From an uncultured Shimia sp. (GTDB lineage: Bacteria > Pseudomonadota > Alphaproteobacteria > Rhodobacterales > Rhodobacteraceae), in contig NZ_CANLRL010000002.1 in the NCBI RefSeq assembly GCF_947493595.1, forward strand, positions 620,001 to 684,000: a DNA stretch of 64,000 bases, given 5' to 3'. A program made the position numbers and the translations under genes. The notes beneath the pieces are model-generated. The model did not search any database, was not told the DNA's origin, and was given only the letters and a program-made list of their open reading frames with translations. Below are positions 54,349 to 64,000 of the stretch, piece after piece. Numbering within the stretch: position 1 is the stretch's first letter; each line of letters starts with the position of its first letter.

Positions 54349-55356
54349 ATGGCGGATGCAGACAACCTTGTCGCAGAGATCGAAGAGCTGGGCGGCAAAT
54401 TGGCGGAGGCCAAGGCGGCGATCACCAAGCGCTTTATCGGACAGGAACAGGTTGTTGATCTGACGCTTTCGGCCTTGCTCTGTGGGGGGCACGCGCTGCT
54501 GATTGGCCTGCCCGGATTGGGCAAAACCCGGCTTGTGGATACGCTCTCGACCGTGATGGGCCTCAATGGCAACCGGGTGCAGTTTACGCCGGATTTGATG
54601 CCCGCCGATATTCTCGGCTCTGAGGTTTTGGAGACCGGCGAGAGCGGTGCGCGGGAGTTCCGATTCGTGCCGGGGCCGATTTTTTGTCAATTGTTGATGG
54701 CTGATGAGATCAACCGCGCCAGCCCGCGGACGCAATCGGCACTGTTGCAGGCGATGCAGGAGAAGCAGGTTACGGTGGCGGGTGCAGACCGTCCGCTGGA
54801 CGCGCCGTTCCATGTGCTGGCCACGCAGAACCCAATTGAGCAGGAAGGCACCTATCCATTGCCCGAAGCGCAGTTGGACCGCTTCTTGGTGCAGATTGAT
54901 GTGCCTTATCCGGATCGTGATACGGAGCGCGATATTTTGCTGGCCACAACCGGTGTGGAAGAGGAAGAGGCGCATGCGGTGTTCACCGCGGAAGAGCTGA
55001 TTGCGGCACAAACGCTGCTGCGGCGGATGCCGGTTGGGGAAAGCGTGATGGAGCTGATCCTTGATCTGGTGCGCGCCTGTCGTCCGGATGATGAAACCGC
55101 CACTGACGCCGTGCGCGAAAGCGTGGCTTGGGGGCCCGGCCCGCGGGCGGCGCAGGCCTTGATGATGACGGTGCGGGCACAGGCGTTGCTGCATGGGCGG
55201 CTCGCGCCCAATGCGCAGGATGTGATGGATATGGCGGGTCCCGTGTTGAGCCACCGCATGGCGCTGACCTTTGCGGCGCGGGCGCGGGGTGAGAGCCTTG
55301 CGGGGCTGATTGCCGAGACTGTTGCGCGCTACGACAATGTGGGAGCTGCCGCGTGA
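54349..55356 (+). CDS. MoxR family AAA+ ATPase
   Basis: GLPGLGKTRLVDTLS, DEINRASPRTQSALLQAMQEKQVT, ATQNPIEQEGTYPLPEAQLDRF. Confidence 0.93.
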   Translation: MADADNLVAEIEELGGKLAEAKAAITKRFIGQEQVVDLTLSALLCGGHALLIGLPGLGKTRLVDTLSTVMGLNGNRVQFTPDLMPADILGSEVLETGESGAREFRFVPGPIFCQLLMADEINRASPRTQSALLQAMQEKQVTVAGADRPLDAPFHVLATQNPIEQEGTYPLPEAQLDRFLVQIDVPYPDRDTERDILLATTGVEEEEAHAVFTAEELIAAQTLLRRMPVGESVMELILDLVRACRPDDETATDAVRESVAWGPGPRAAQALMMTVRAQALLHGRLAPNAQDVMDMAGPVLSHRMALTFAARARGESLAGLIAETVARYDNVGAAA

Positions 55357-56237
55357 GTGCAGCCCCCTATCTGCGCAGCCAGGCTGAGACGGAGGCGGCA
55401 AGCCTGCCGCCACTTTTGGCCCATGCGGAGCATTTGGCGGGTACGGTTTTGCTCGGCGAGCATGGGCGGCGACGCGCGGGCATGGGCGACGATTTCTGGC
55501 AATACCGGCCGGTACAGCCAGGTGACAGCCTGCGCATGATTGACTGGCGGCGCTCGGCCAAATCGGACGCGCAGTTTGTGCGCCAGCGGGAATGGCAGGT
55601 GGCGCAATCGGTGATGATGTGGGTCGATACGGCCCCGTCGATGTTGTTTGCCAGTGACAAAGACACACCGCAGAAGGCGGATCGGGCGCGGCTCTTGGCC
55701 TTGGCGCTGGCGATCCTGCTCATTCGCAGCGGTGAACGGGTGGGGTTGACCGGGACCGATCTGCCGCCACGGAGGGGTGAGTTGCAGATCATGCGGCTGG
55801 CCGAGGTGTTTTTGCGCAACGATGCGGATGGTGAGGTCCCAGACTATGGCACGCCGGAATCGCGGGCCATGCTGCCGCATGCGCGGGCGGTGTTTATTTC
55901 TGACTTTATGGGCGATTTTGACGCGGTGCAGGTGGCGCTGACCAAAGCGGCGGATCGTGGGGTCGTGGGCGCGTGTTTGCAGGTGCTGGACCCGGCGGAG
56001 GAGGAATTTCCCTTCAAGGGCCGGGCGGTGTTTGAGAGCATGGGCGGCACTGTGAGCCACGACACCAAGAAGGCGGACGACTTGAAGCTGCGCTATTTGG
56101 AGCGGTTGGCGGAGCGGCAGGCCGCATTGAAAGACCTGTGTCGTTCAACTGGGTGGCTCTATGGTCACCATAGCACTGGGCAGTCGGCACAAACCGCGCT
56201 GTTGTGGTTGCATCAGGCATTGGAGCGGCGGGCATGA
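55353..56237 (+). CDS. DUF58 domain protein
   Basis: GDDFWQYRPVQPGDSLRMIDWRRSAKSDAQFVRQRE. 4-bp overlap with moxR. Confidence 0.9.
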   Translation: MSAAPYLRSQAETEAASLPPLLAHAEHLAGTVLLGEHGRRRAGMGDDFWQYRPVQPGDSLRMIDWRRSAKSDAQFVRQREWQVAQSVMMWVDTAPSMLFASDKDTPQKADRARLLALALAILLIRSGERVGLTGTDLPPRRGELQIMRLAEVFLRNDADGEVPDYGTPESRAMLPHARAVFISDFMGDFDAVQVALTKAADRGVVGACLQVLDPAEEEFPFKGRAVFESMGGTVSHDTKKADDLKLRYLERLAERQAALKDLCRSTGWLYGHHSTGQSAQTALLWLHQALERRA

Positions 56238-58984
56238 TCTTTGGCCTTCCCATTGGATTTACCGCCCCCTGGGTGCTGGCGACGCTGATTGCCTTGCCGG
56301 TTTTGTGGGTGATTTTGCGGGCGATCCCGCCTGCGCCAATCCGGCGGCGGTTTCCGGGTGTCGTTCTGCTGTTAGGCCTCACCGACGAGGATACGGTCAC
56401 CGATCGCACGCCTTGGTGGCTGTTGCTGCTGCGCATGCTGGCGGTGGCGGCGGTGATTGTTGGGTTGGCTGGGCCGGTTTTGAACCCGCAGAACCGTGAG
56501 GCGGGCAGCGGGCCGCTGTTGATATTGATGGACGGCAGTTGGGCCTCGGCGCCGGATTGGGACGCGCGGCGGGATATGGTCACGGCGTTGCTGGACGAGG
56601 CGGCGCGGGATGGGCGCGTGGCGGCGGTGCAGCGGCTGAGCGCGCCAGAGCCGTTGCTGTTCCTACAGGCGGATGCATGGAAATCGCGTATGGCGGGCGT
56701 GCTGCCGGAGGCCTGGGGGCCGGACGCGGAGGCGGTGCGCGCGTTTGCCGAGGACTTGGCGGAGTCCGAGGGGTTTGACACCGTGTGGTTGTCAGACGGT
56801 GTGGCGCGCGCGAGCCGTGCGGAGCTGTTGGACGTGTTGCAAAACAAAGGCGACGTGCGGGTTGTGCAAACTGGGTTTGGGGCCTTGGCGCTGATGCCGC
56901 CGACCTATGATGATGGCAAGCTGGTGATGTCGGCGCAGCGCAGCGAGGCGGCGCTGGCGCGCGAAGTGACGGCCTTGGCGATTGGCACTGATCCGGGCGG
57001 CACAGAGCAGGTTTTGGCGAGCTTGCCGTTGGTGTTTGAAGAAGGCGCGCAGTCGACTGAGAACGCGCTTGTCTTGCCGAGCGAGCTGCGCGCGCGGTTG
57101 ACGCGGTTTGAAGTTGCGGGCCTGCGCTCGGCGGGTGCAGTGGCCCTCTCGGACGACAGTTTGCGGCGGCGAGAGGTGGCGTTGATTGCCGGGCGGGAAG
57201 ACCGCGAGGGGCTGCAGTTGTTGTCGCCGTTGCACTATCTGCGGCAGGCTTTGGTGCCGACAGCGGATGTGATTGAGGGCGCGCTGACGGATATCCTGCC
57301 GGCCAATCCGGACGTGATTGTTTTGGCCGATGTGGCGGTTTTGTCTGAGGGTGAAACGGCGGCGATGATTGACTGGCTGGAGCAGGGCGGCTTGCTGCTG
57401 CGGTTTGCTGGGCCACGTTTGGCGGCGAGTGAGATCAGCCGCACAGAGGAAGACCCGCTGTTGCCGGTGCGCTTGCGCGCGGGTGGGCGCAGTGTCGGTG
57501 GCGCGATGAGCTGGGGCGAACCTAAGTCGCTGGCGCCGTTTGACGTAGAGAGCCCGTTTTATGGCTTGCCGGTGCCCGATGAGGTGACGGTGACCGCGCA
57601 GGTGATGGCGCAGCCGGACCCCACCTTGGCGGAGCGGGTGATTGCCAGCTTGAGCGATGGCACGCCGCTGGTGACCCGCAAGGCTGTGGGGCAGGGGCAG
57701 GTGGTGCTGGTTCATGTGACCGCCAATGCGGAGTGGTCGGGCTTGCCGCTGTCCGGCTTGTTTGTGCAGATGTTGGATCGCTTGGCGGTGTTAAGCGCGG
57801 TGGGCGAAGAGGCGGAGGCGCGATTGGCGGGCACCACTTGGCAACCGCTGAAGGTGCTTGATGGGTATGGCCGCTTGGAAGATGCGCAGACCTTGCCCGG
57901 TGTGGCAGGGGAATCTTTGGCCGAAGGACGCGTGGGGCCGGACCTACGGCCCGGTTTATACCGTGACGGAGAAAAGGTTTTGGCGTTGCATGCGGTGGAC
58001 CCAGAGACAGAGTTGGCGCCTGCGACCTGGCCGGTGACAGTGCCGGTGGAAGGATTGCGCGGGGCGGTCACGACGGATTTGTCGGGCTATTTCCTCGCGG
58101 CGGCCTTGGTGATTTTGGCGCTGGATGTTTTGGCCTCGCTGTTTGTCTCTGGTCGGCTTTGGGGCACAAGGATGGCGGTTGTGGCTTTGGCGTTGATGGT
58201 GCCAGCCACAGACGGTTTTGCGCAGGAGGCCTCAGTTACGGCAAGCCATGCGCAGGAGGTGGTGCTGGGCCATGTGCGCACCGGCAATCGTGAGGTGGAT
58301 GACGTCGCCCTGGCCGGGCTGCGCGGGTTGAGCAATGTGCTCTATTTCCGCACGTCGGTGGAGCCAGCGGACCCGGTGACGGTGGATTTGGAGACTGATG
58401 AGCTGGCGTTTTATCCGTTCCTCTACTGGCCAATCACGCCGGATCAGCCCAGCCCGTCGCGGGAGGCATATGCGAAACTCAATGCCTATCTGCGCAGCGG
58501 GGGCATGATCTTATTTGACACGCGCGACAGTGATGTGGCGCGGTTTGGCGCAAGCAGCCCGACGGGGCGGAAGTTGCAGAAACTGGCCGCAGGGCTGGAT
58601 ATTCCGCCGCTGGACCCGTTGCCAGAGGACCACGTGCTGACGCGCACGTTTTACTTGTTGCAGGATTTTCCGGGGCGTTACATGAGCCGCGATGTCTGGG
58701 TGGAGGCGGCCCCGGCGGATGCGGAGAAGATCGAAGGCATGCCGTTTCGCAACCTGAATGATGGCGTCACGCCGGTGGTGATTGGCGGCAATGACTGGGG
58801 TGCGGCCTGGGCGGTGGACACACGTGGCAACACGCTGTTCCCGGTGGGACGCGGACGGGCCGGAGAGCGGCAGCGCGAGCTGGCTTACCGCTTTGGAGTG
58901 AACCTGATCATGCATGTGCTGACCGGGAATTATAAGAGCGACCAGGTGCATGTGCCTGCGTTGCTGGATCGGTTGGGCCAATGA
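56234..58984 (+). CDS. BatA N-terminal/DUF4159 domain membrane protein
   Basis: N-terminal BatA-like TM region and C-terminal DUF4159 (LRSGGMILFDTRDSD). 4-bp overlaps on both sides. Confidence 0.85.
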   Translation: MIFGLPIGFTAPWVLATLIALPVLWVILRAIPPAPIRRRFPGVVLLLGLTDEDTVTDRTPWWLLLLRMLAVAAVIVGLAGPVLNPQNREAGSGPLLILMDGSWASAPDWDARRDMVTALLDEAARDGRVAAVQRLSAPEPLLFLQADAWKSRMAGVLPEAWGPDAEAVRAFAEDLAESEGFDTVWLSDGVARASRAELLDVLQNKGDVRVVQTGFGALALMPPTYDDGKLVMSAQRSEAALAREVTALAIGTDPGGTEQVLASLPLVFEEGAQSTENALVLPSELRARLTRFEVAGLRSAGAVALSDDSLRRREVALIAGREDREGLQLLSPLHYLRQALVPTADVIEGALTDILPANPDVIVLADVAVLSEGETAAMIDWLEQGGLLLRFAGPRLAASEISRTEEDPLLPVRLRAGGRSVGGAMSWGEPKSLAPFDVESPFYGLPVPDEVTVTAQVMAQPDPTLAERVIASLSDGTPLVTRKAVGQGQVVLVHVTANAEWSGLPLSGLFVQMLDRLAVLSAVGEEAEARLAGTTWQPLKVLDGYGRLEDAQTLPGVAGESLAEGRVGPDLRPGLYRDGEKVLALHAVDPETELAPATWPVTVPVEGLRGAVTTDLSGYFLAAALVILALDVLASLFVSGRLWGTRMAVVALALMVPATDGFAQEASVTASHAQEVVLGHVRTGNREVDDVALAGLRGLSNVLYFRTSVEPADPVTVDLETDELAFYPFLYWPITPDQPSPSREAYAKLNAYLRSGGMILFDTRDSDVARFGASSPTGRKLQKLAAGLDIPPLDPLPEDHVLTRTFYLLQDFPGRYMSRDVWVEAAPADAEKIEGMPFRNLNDGVTPVVIGGNDWGAAWAVDTRGNTLFPVGRGRAGERQRELAYRFGVNLIMHVLTGNYKSDQVHVPALLDRLGQ

Positions 58985-61020
58985 CGGGCGTGGTGTTTGA
59001 TCCGATTGTGCCGCTCTGGCTTTTGGCGGTTTTGGCGGTGCTGAGTGCGTTCGCCATTTCCGTGGCGCTGTGGCGTGGATTGGCCGGGTGGGCCTGGCGC
59101 GGGGCGGCGGGGCTTGTGATCCTGGCGGCCCTGGCGGGGCCGGTGTTGCAGACCGAAAATCGCGCCCCGTTGAGTGATATTGTGCTGATGCTGGTGGATG
59201 GCTCTGCCAGTCAGCGCTTGAGTGATCGCGAGGCGCAGACCGAAGACGCGGCGGTGGCTTTGGAGGCGCGGCTGGCGGCACGGGACAACACCGAAGTGCG
59301 CCGGATTGATGTGCGGGACGCGGATGGTGATGGCGGCACGGAGATGATGGCAGCGCTGTCTGAGGCATTGGCGCAGGAGCCGCGCGGGCGGATTGCGGGC
59401 ATTGTCGCGCTGAGTGATGGGCAGGTGCATGACATGGACCGCGCTCCTGACCTGCCAGCGCCATTCCATTTGCTGCAATCCGGGCGTGAGGGCGATTGGG
59501 ATCGGCGGTTGAGCATCAAGAATGCGCCCGCCTTTGCCATTCTGGGGGAGCCGGTGGCGCTGACCCTCCGGATTGAAGACACCGGCGCAGCTCCCACCGA
59601 TGCAGACCGTGTAGAGGTGGATATTTCCATCGACGGCGACGATCCGCAGCGGTTCTCTGTGCCGCTCGATCGTGATATTGATCTGCCGGTGACGCTGTCT
59701 CATGGCGGGCGCAATGTGATCCAGTTTTCGGTGCCGATGGCCGATGGTGAGCTGACGGATCGCAACAATGCGGCGCTGGTACAGATCAACGGGGTTCGGG
59801 ATCGGTTACGGGTACTGTTGGTGTCCGGCGAACCACATCCTGGCGGGCGCACGTGGCGCAACTTGCTAAAGTCGGATGCCAGCGTGGATCTGGTGCACTT
59901 CACCATTCTGCGTCCTCCCGAGAAGCAGGACGGCGTGCCGGTGAGCGAGCTGTCGTTGATTGCTTTCCCGACTCGGGAGTTGTTTCTGGAGAAAGTTGAG
60001 GACTTCGACCTGATCATCTTTGACCGCTATCAGCGGCGCGGAATTTTGCCGTCTTTGTATTTGGAAAATGTGGCCGATTATGTGCGCAAAGGCGGGGCTG
60101 TGCTGGTGGCTGCGGGGCCGGACTATGCCTCCGCAGATAGTATTTATCGCTCGCCATTGGCCGAGGTCTTACCCGCCAGCCCAACCGCGCGGGTGGTGGA
60201 TGAGGCTTACGCGCCAGTGGTGTCTGAGCTTGGGGCCCGCCATCCGGTAACGGCTGGATTGCCGGACCAAGACACTTGGGGGCGCTGGTTGCGTCAGATT
60301 GAGGTGACACCAGAGGCCGGAGATGTGCTGATGACCGGCAGCGAAGACCGTCCGCTTTTGGTTCTCAATCGTGTGGAAGAGGGGCGTGTGGCGCTTTTGG
60401 CCTCCGATCACGCTTGGCTCTGGGCGCGAGGATACGAGGGCGGCGGCCCGCAGTTGGAGTTGCTGCGGCGGTTGGCGCATTGGATGATGGGCGAGCCCGA
60501 GTTGGAAGAAGAGGCGCTTTCGGCAGAGCCCAGCGGGCAGACGCTGCGGATTGTACGGCGCAGTCTGGAAGAGGCAGTGGGGCCGATGACCATCACCACG
60601 CCAAGCGGCGAGGCCGTCACGCTGGAGATGCGAGAGAGCACGCCGGGGCAGTTTGAGACCACCTATGAGGGGCCTGAAATGGGGCTTTATCGGCTTGCCC
60701 AGGATGACATGGAAACTGTGGTGGGGCTTGGCCCTGCGGCACCGCGAGAGTTTGAGACCACGATTGCCAGCGCGGAGGTCTTGTCGCCCTTGCTAGAGGG
60801 CACACGTGGTGGGGTGCTGAAACTAGAAGATGGTGTGCCGGGCGTGCGAAATGTGCGCGAAGGTCGACCGGCGGCAGGACGCAACTGGATTGGCCTGACG
60901 CCGAGAGAGGCATTTGAGACACTGGATGTGGCGCGCGCGCCGTTGTTGCCAGGCTGGTTGGTGCTGCTTATGGCGTCCGGGTTTATCTTGATGGGGTGGC
61001 TGCGTGAGGGCCAGCGGTAA
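58981..61020 (+). CDS. Membrane protein, glutamine-amidotransferase/VWA-like, Bat-operon type
   Basis: 679 aa with N-terminal TMs, periplasmic domain and C-terminal TM. Translationally coupled to the upstream gene. Confidence 0.8.
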   Translation: MTGVVFDPIVPLWLLAVLAVLSAFAISVALWRGLAGWAWRGAAGLVILAALAGPVLQTENRAPLSDIVLMLVDGSASQRLSDREAQTEDAAVALEARLAARDNTEVRRIDVRDADGDGGTEMMAALSEALAQEPRGRIAGIVALSDGQVHDMDRAPDLPAPFHLLQSGREGDWDRRLSIKNAPAFAILGEPVALTLRIEDTGAAPTDADRVEVDISIDGDDPQRFSVPLDRDIDLPVTLSHGGRNVIQFSVPMADGELTDRNNAALVQINGVRDRLRVLLVSGEPHPGGRTWRNLLKSDASVDLVHFTILRPPEKQDGVPVSELSLIAFPTRELFLEKVEDFDLIIFDRYQRRGILPSLYLENVADYVRKGGAVLVAAGPDYASADSIYRSPLAEVLPASPTARVVDEAYAPVVSELGARHPVTAGLPDQDTWGRWLRQIEVTPEAGDVLMTGSEDRPLLVLNRVEEGRVALLASDHAWLWARGYEGGGPQLELLRRLAHWMMGEPELEEEALSAEPSGQTLRIVRRSLEEAVGPMTITTPSGEAVTLEMRESTPGQFETTYEGPEMGLYRLAQDDMETVVGLGPAAPREFETTIASAEVLSPLLEGTRGGVLKLEDGVPGVRNVREGRPAAGRNWIGLTPREAFETLDVARAPLLPGWLVLLMASGFILMGWLREGQR

Positions 61021-61032
61021 AACCGTCACGGC

Positions 61033-61092
61033 TTCATTTGGCTCAATATATCCCGGGGGAGTCGCCCGAATGGGCGGCGGGGGCTGGCCCCC
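61033..61092 (+). repeat. Dispersed post-gene hairpin repeat, copy E
   Basis: TTCATTTGGCTCAATATATCCCGGGGGAGTCGCCCGAATGGGCGGCGGGGGCTGGCCCCCT, 12 bp after a stop codon. Confidence 0.8.
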
Positions 61093-61197
61093 TCTCCCTC
61101 TTTCCGCCTGTTCCCATCAGAAACCGGTTCCTTCGCGGCAGCCTGCGCGGTAGAACGCCTGTAATTGAGGCCGATTTACCTATTGGAGCAAGTGATC

Positions 61198-62715
61198 ATG
61201 GCGCCAAAGCCCGTTGTATTGTGCATTTTGGACGGCTGGGGGCTGTCCGATCAAACTGAGGCAAACGCGCCCTATCTGGCCAAAACTCCTAACTTTGATG
61301 CGATGCTGGCGGATGGACCCCATGCAACCTTGATTACTCATGGCCCAGATGTGGGGCTGCCAAGTGGGCAGATGGGCAATTCCGAGGTGGGCCATACCAA
61401 CATCGGCGCAGGCCGCGTGGTGGCGATGGATCTGGGGCAGATCGATCTGGCTATTGAGGACGGGTCGTTTTTTGAGAATGCGGCGCTTCAGGCGTTTATT
61501 GCGAAGCTGAAAGAGACCGGCGGGACGGCGCATTTGATGGGCGTGGTTTCTGACGGCGGGGTGCATGGGCATATCACCCATGTGCTGGCGGCGATGAAGG
61601 CGATTGCGGATGCCGGCGTGCCGATGGTGTTGCATGCGGTCACAGATGGACGTGATGTGGCGCCAAAATCTGCGCTGGAGTATTTTGAGACCTTGCAGGC
61701 GCAGATCCCGGAGGGCGCGAAGGTCGGCACCGTAACCGGACGCTACTATGCGATGGATCGCGACAATCGGTGGGAGCGGGTGAGCCAGGCGTTTGGCGCT
61801 TGGGTTTCGGGTGACGCTGCGCACAAGGCGGCAGACGGTGTTGCGGCCGTGGAAGCGGCCTATGCGCGCGATGAAAGCGATGAGTTTATCGTGGCGACCA
61901 CCATTGGCGATTATGCCGGTGCGAAGGACGGCGATGGGTTCTTCTGTTTGAACTTCCGCGCGGATCGGGCGCGGGAGATTTTGGCGGCACTGGCGCAGCC
62001 GGATTTTGATGCCTTTGATGCGTCTGCACGCCCTGAATGGGCGGCGGTACTGGGCATGGTGGATTATTCCGAGCAGCACAATGGCTACATGACCACGGCC
62101 TACCCAAAGCAAGAGATTAAAAATACGCTGGGGGAATGGGTGGCCAAACACGGCAAGTCGCAGTTCCGTTTGGCGGAGACCGAAAAGTACCCGCATGTGA
62201 CTTTCTTCTTGAATGGCGGGGCAGAGACGCCTGCTGAGGGCGAAGACAGGTTTATGCCGCTCTCCCCCAAGGTGGCGACCTATGATCTGCAGCCGGAAAT
62301 GAGTGCCGATGAGGTCACAGAGAAATTTGTTGCGGCGATTGAACATGGTTACGATCTGATTGTGACCAATTTTGCCAACCCGGACATGGTGGGCCACACG
62401 GGCAGCCTTGAGGCGGCGATGGCGGCTTGTGAAGCGGTGGATCGTGGGCTTGGCAAGGTGCGGGCAGCACTGGAAAAAGTGGGCGGTGCGATGATTGTCA
62501 CCGCAGATCACGGTAACTGCGAAGTTATGGTCGATCCCGAAACCGGCGGGCCGCACACGGCACACACCACCAATCTGGTGCCTGTGGTGCTGGTGAACGG
62601 GCCGGATGGTGCTGGGCTGCGGGCCGGGCGTCTGGCGGATCTGGCACCGAGCCTGTTGCAGCTGATGGGATTGGAACAGCCAGAAGAAATGACCGGAGAG
62701 AGCCTGATCGTTTGA
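61198..62715 (+). CDS. gpmI: 2,3-bisphosphoglycerate-independent phosphoglycerate mutase
   Basis: CILDGWGLSD, GQMGNSEVGHTNIGAGRVV, TADHGNCEVM. Confidence 0.95.
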   Translation: MAPKPVVLCILDGWGLSDQTEANAPYLAKTPNFDAMLADGPHATLITHGPDVGLPSGQMGNSEVGHTNIGAGRVVAMDLGQIDLAIEDGSFFENAALQAFIAKLKETGGTAHLMGVVSDGGVHGHITHVLAAMKAIADAGVPMVLHAVTDGRDVAPKSALEYFETLQAQIPEGAKVGTVTGRYYAMDRDNRWERVSQAFGAWVSGDAAHKAADGVAAVEAAYARDESDEFIVATTIGDYAGAKDGDGFFCLNFRADRAREILAALAQPDFDAFDASARPEWAAVLGMVDYSEQHNGYMTTAYPKQEIKNTLGEWVAKHGKSQFRLAETEKYPHVTFFLNGGAETPAEGEDRFMPLSPKVATYDLQPEMSADEVTEKFVAAIEHGYDLIVTNFANPDMVGHTGSLEAAMAACEAVDRGLGKVRAALEKVGGAMIVTADHGNCEVMVDPETGGPHTAHTTNLVPVVLVNGPDGAGLRAGRLADLAPSLLQLMGLEQPEEMTGESLIV

Positions 62716-63857
62716 GACAGCTGCGCAGGCATATCTTTGCGGCGTCTTTGGCGTTGATGGCAGGGCCGGCTTGGGCGGAGCCCGATCCGGCCACGGCGGC
62801 GCGGGAGGCTGTGGATCAGCTTGAGGCGGCCTCTGTCGCCTTGGCTCAGGCCAAAGGTGGGCGTGATCGGGTGAAATCCCTGACCGGTGTGGTGCAGGCC
62901 TATGAGACTGGCTTGACTGCTTTGCGGGCGGGATTGCGGCGCGCGGCCATTCGCGAAGCGCAGTTGTCCAAACAACTCAAGGCGCAAGAGGCTGAGATTG
63001 CCCGGCTTTTGGGCGTGCTGCAGAGCATGGGCAAAGGGCCCCCCGAAGTGATTTTGGTGCATCCGGGTGGTCCTATGGGCACGGCACGGTCCGGGATGAT
63101 TTTGGCGGATGTGACGCCGGCACTCGAAAAGAGCGCGGCGGAGCTGCGGCGTGATTTGGAAGAGGTGACCATTCTGCGCAGCCTGCAAGAAGGCGCAGCA
63201 GAGACGTTGCAAGGCGGGTTGGAAGGCGCTCAGGACGCGCGCACCGAGTTGTCCAAAGCCATTGCGGACCGCACCGACTTGCCAAAGCGCTTTATCGAAG
63301 ACCCGGTTCAAACCGCTCTGATGATTGCCTCCACGGAAACGCTGGAAGGGTTTGCCAGCGCCTTGGTGGATTTGCAGGTCGAGGGTATGCAGGAAATTGA
63401 TCTGCCGGATGTGATGGACCGCAAAGGCAGTTTGCTTCTGCCGGTGGATGCGAGCGTGCTGCGCCGGGCCGGGGAAGCGGATGCCGCAGGGATTCGCCGT
63501 CCGGGCTTGGTATTGGCGACACGGCCAAGCGCGCTGGTGGTTGCGCCCACGGCGGCGACAATCCGGTTTCGCGGCCCGCTGCTCGACTACGGAAATGTGA
63601 TGATCCTTGAGCCGCAACCCGGCGTACTCTTTGTGTTGGGCGGGTTGGCGCAGGTCTATGGCGATGCGGGCGAAGTGATCCCAGAAGGTACGCCAATTGG
63701 TTTGATGGGAGGAAATGGGCTGGAAAGTGGCGCAATTCTCTCACAGTCTGGTGAAGCCTCTGGCAATGCGCGCTCAGAAACGCTCTATATAGAGGTCAGA
63801 GAAGGCAAAGCGCCTGTGGACCCGGAATTGTGGTTCCAAACGAATGAGGATGGATAA
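62712..63857 (+). CDS. Murein hydrolase activator EnvC-like (M23 family)
   Basis: Signal peptide, coiled coil and degenerate M23-like C-terminus. TTG start overlapping the gpmI stop; gpmI-envC-ctpA order. Confidence 0.82.
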   Translation: MRQLRRHIFAASLALMAGPAWAEPDPATAAREAVDQLEAASVALAQAKGGRDRVKSLTGVVQAYETGLTALRAGLRRAAIREAQLSKQLKAQEAEIARLLGVLQSMGKGPPEVILVHPGGPMGTARSGMILADVTPALEKSAAELRRDLEEVTILRSLQEGAAETLQGGLEGAQDARTELSKAIADRTDLPKRFIEDPVQTALMIASTETLEGFASALVDLQVEGMQEIDLPDVMDRKGSLLLPVDASVLRRAGEADAAGIRRPGLVLATRPSALVVAPTAATIRFRGPLLDYGNVMILEPQPGVLFVLGGLAQVYGDAGEVIPEGTPIGLMGGNGLESGAILSQSGEASGNARSETLYIEVREGKAPVDPELWFQTNEDG

Positions 63858-63861
63858 GTCT

Positions 63862-64000
63862 ATGAAGAAATTCGTCGCCGCCGCTGCGGGAGGCATTGTG
63901 GCCGGATTGTTGGTCACCACACAGGTGGCCGGGCCACTGTTGGCAGAGGAGAGTGCTCGCAAGTCCAATGTCTATGAACAGCTTGACCTGTTTGGCGACA
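63862..64000 (+). CDS. ctpA: C-terminal processing peptidase (S41), truncated by window end
   Basis: MKKFVAAAAGGIVAGLLVTTQVAGPLLAEESARKSNVYEQLDLFGD N-terminus, plus gene order. Confidence 0.75.
   Translation, partial: MKKFVAAAAGGIVAGLLVTTQVAGPLLAEESARKSNVYEQLDLFGD

Noticed and set aside
61180-62565. 461-aa minus-strand ORF
   Set aside because: Antisense to gpmI.
1-64000. tRNA, rRNA, IS elements, prophage or toxin-antitoxin/defence systems
   Set aside because: None recognised by eye; tRNAscan-SE, ISfinder and defence-finder searches would be decisive.

Overview
The window looks like chromosome from a GC-rich alphaproteobacterium of the Rhodobacteraceae (Roseobacter-type), judged from protein motifs and gene order alone. 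The main accessory content is a ~18 kb organosulfonate (taurine) dissimilation region (about 4.8-22.5 kb). It contains a SoeABC-type sulfite dehydrogenase, a TauE/SafE exporter, a citrate synthase, two Pta paralogs placed tail-to-tail, Xsc, TauR, a GNAT protein, Tpa and TauABC. Other regions: an unnamed AAA ATPase/membrane-protein cluster at the left edge, a DEAD-box helicase, a peroxiredoxin, an MCP with a polytopic sensor, an ALDH16-like tandem aldehyde dehydrogenase next to deoC, an Mn/Zn ABC importer, a SulP permease, a class III aminotransferase, mutL-rmuC, a Hint-domain protein, a tetR/flavodoxin-oxidoreductase pair, two saccharopine-dehydrogenase-like genes, polA, a MoxR/DUF58/DUF4159 operon, and gpmI-envC-ctpA. 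No tRNA, rRNA, IS element, prophage or CRISPR array was recognised. The observations most worth following up are: (i) a dispersed element of contiguous 11-bp repeats ending in CGGAGGTGC, found beside soeB and upstream of SulP; (ii) an adhesin-like (VCBS/cadherin-type) beta-domain apparently inserted in TauC; (iii) paired CTGGMC boxes with identical 23-bp spacing upstream of tpa and xsc; (iv) an ATTC-N8-GAAT (SqrR-like) site upstream of SulP; (v) three helically phased TGACCGTGGTCA palindromes between tetR and its divergent gene; (vi) a shared AATTTGATCAAATT palindrome upstream of an ALDH and an aminotransferase 14 kb apart; (vii) a ribosome-binding site held in the loop of a GTATAC hairpin between divergent gltA-like and pta-like genes; (viii) a dispersed post-gene hairpin repeat. 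All functional claims are inferences from sequence reading; no searches were run.
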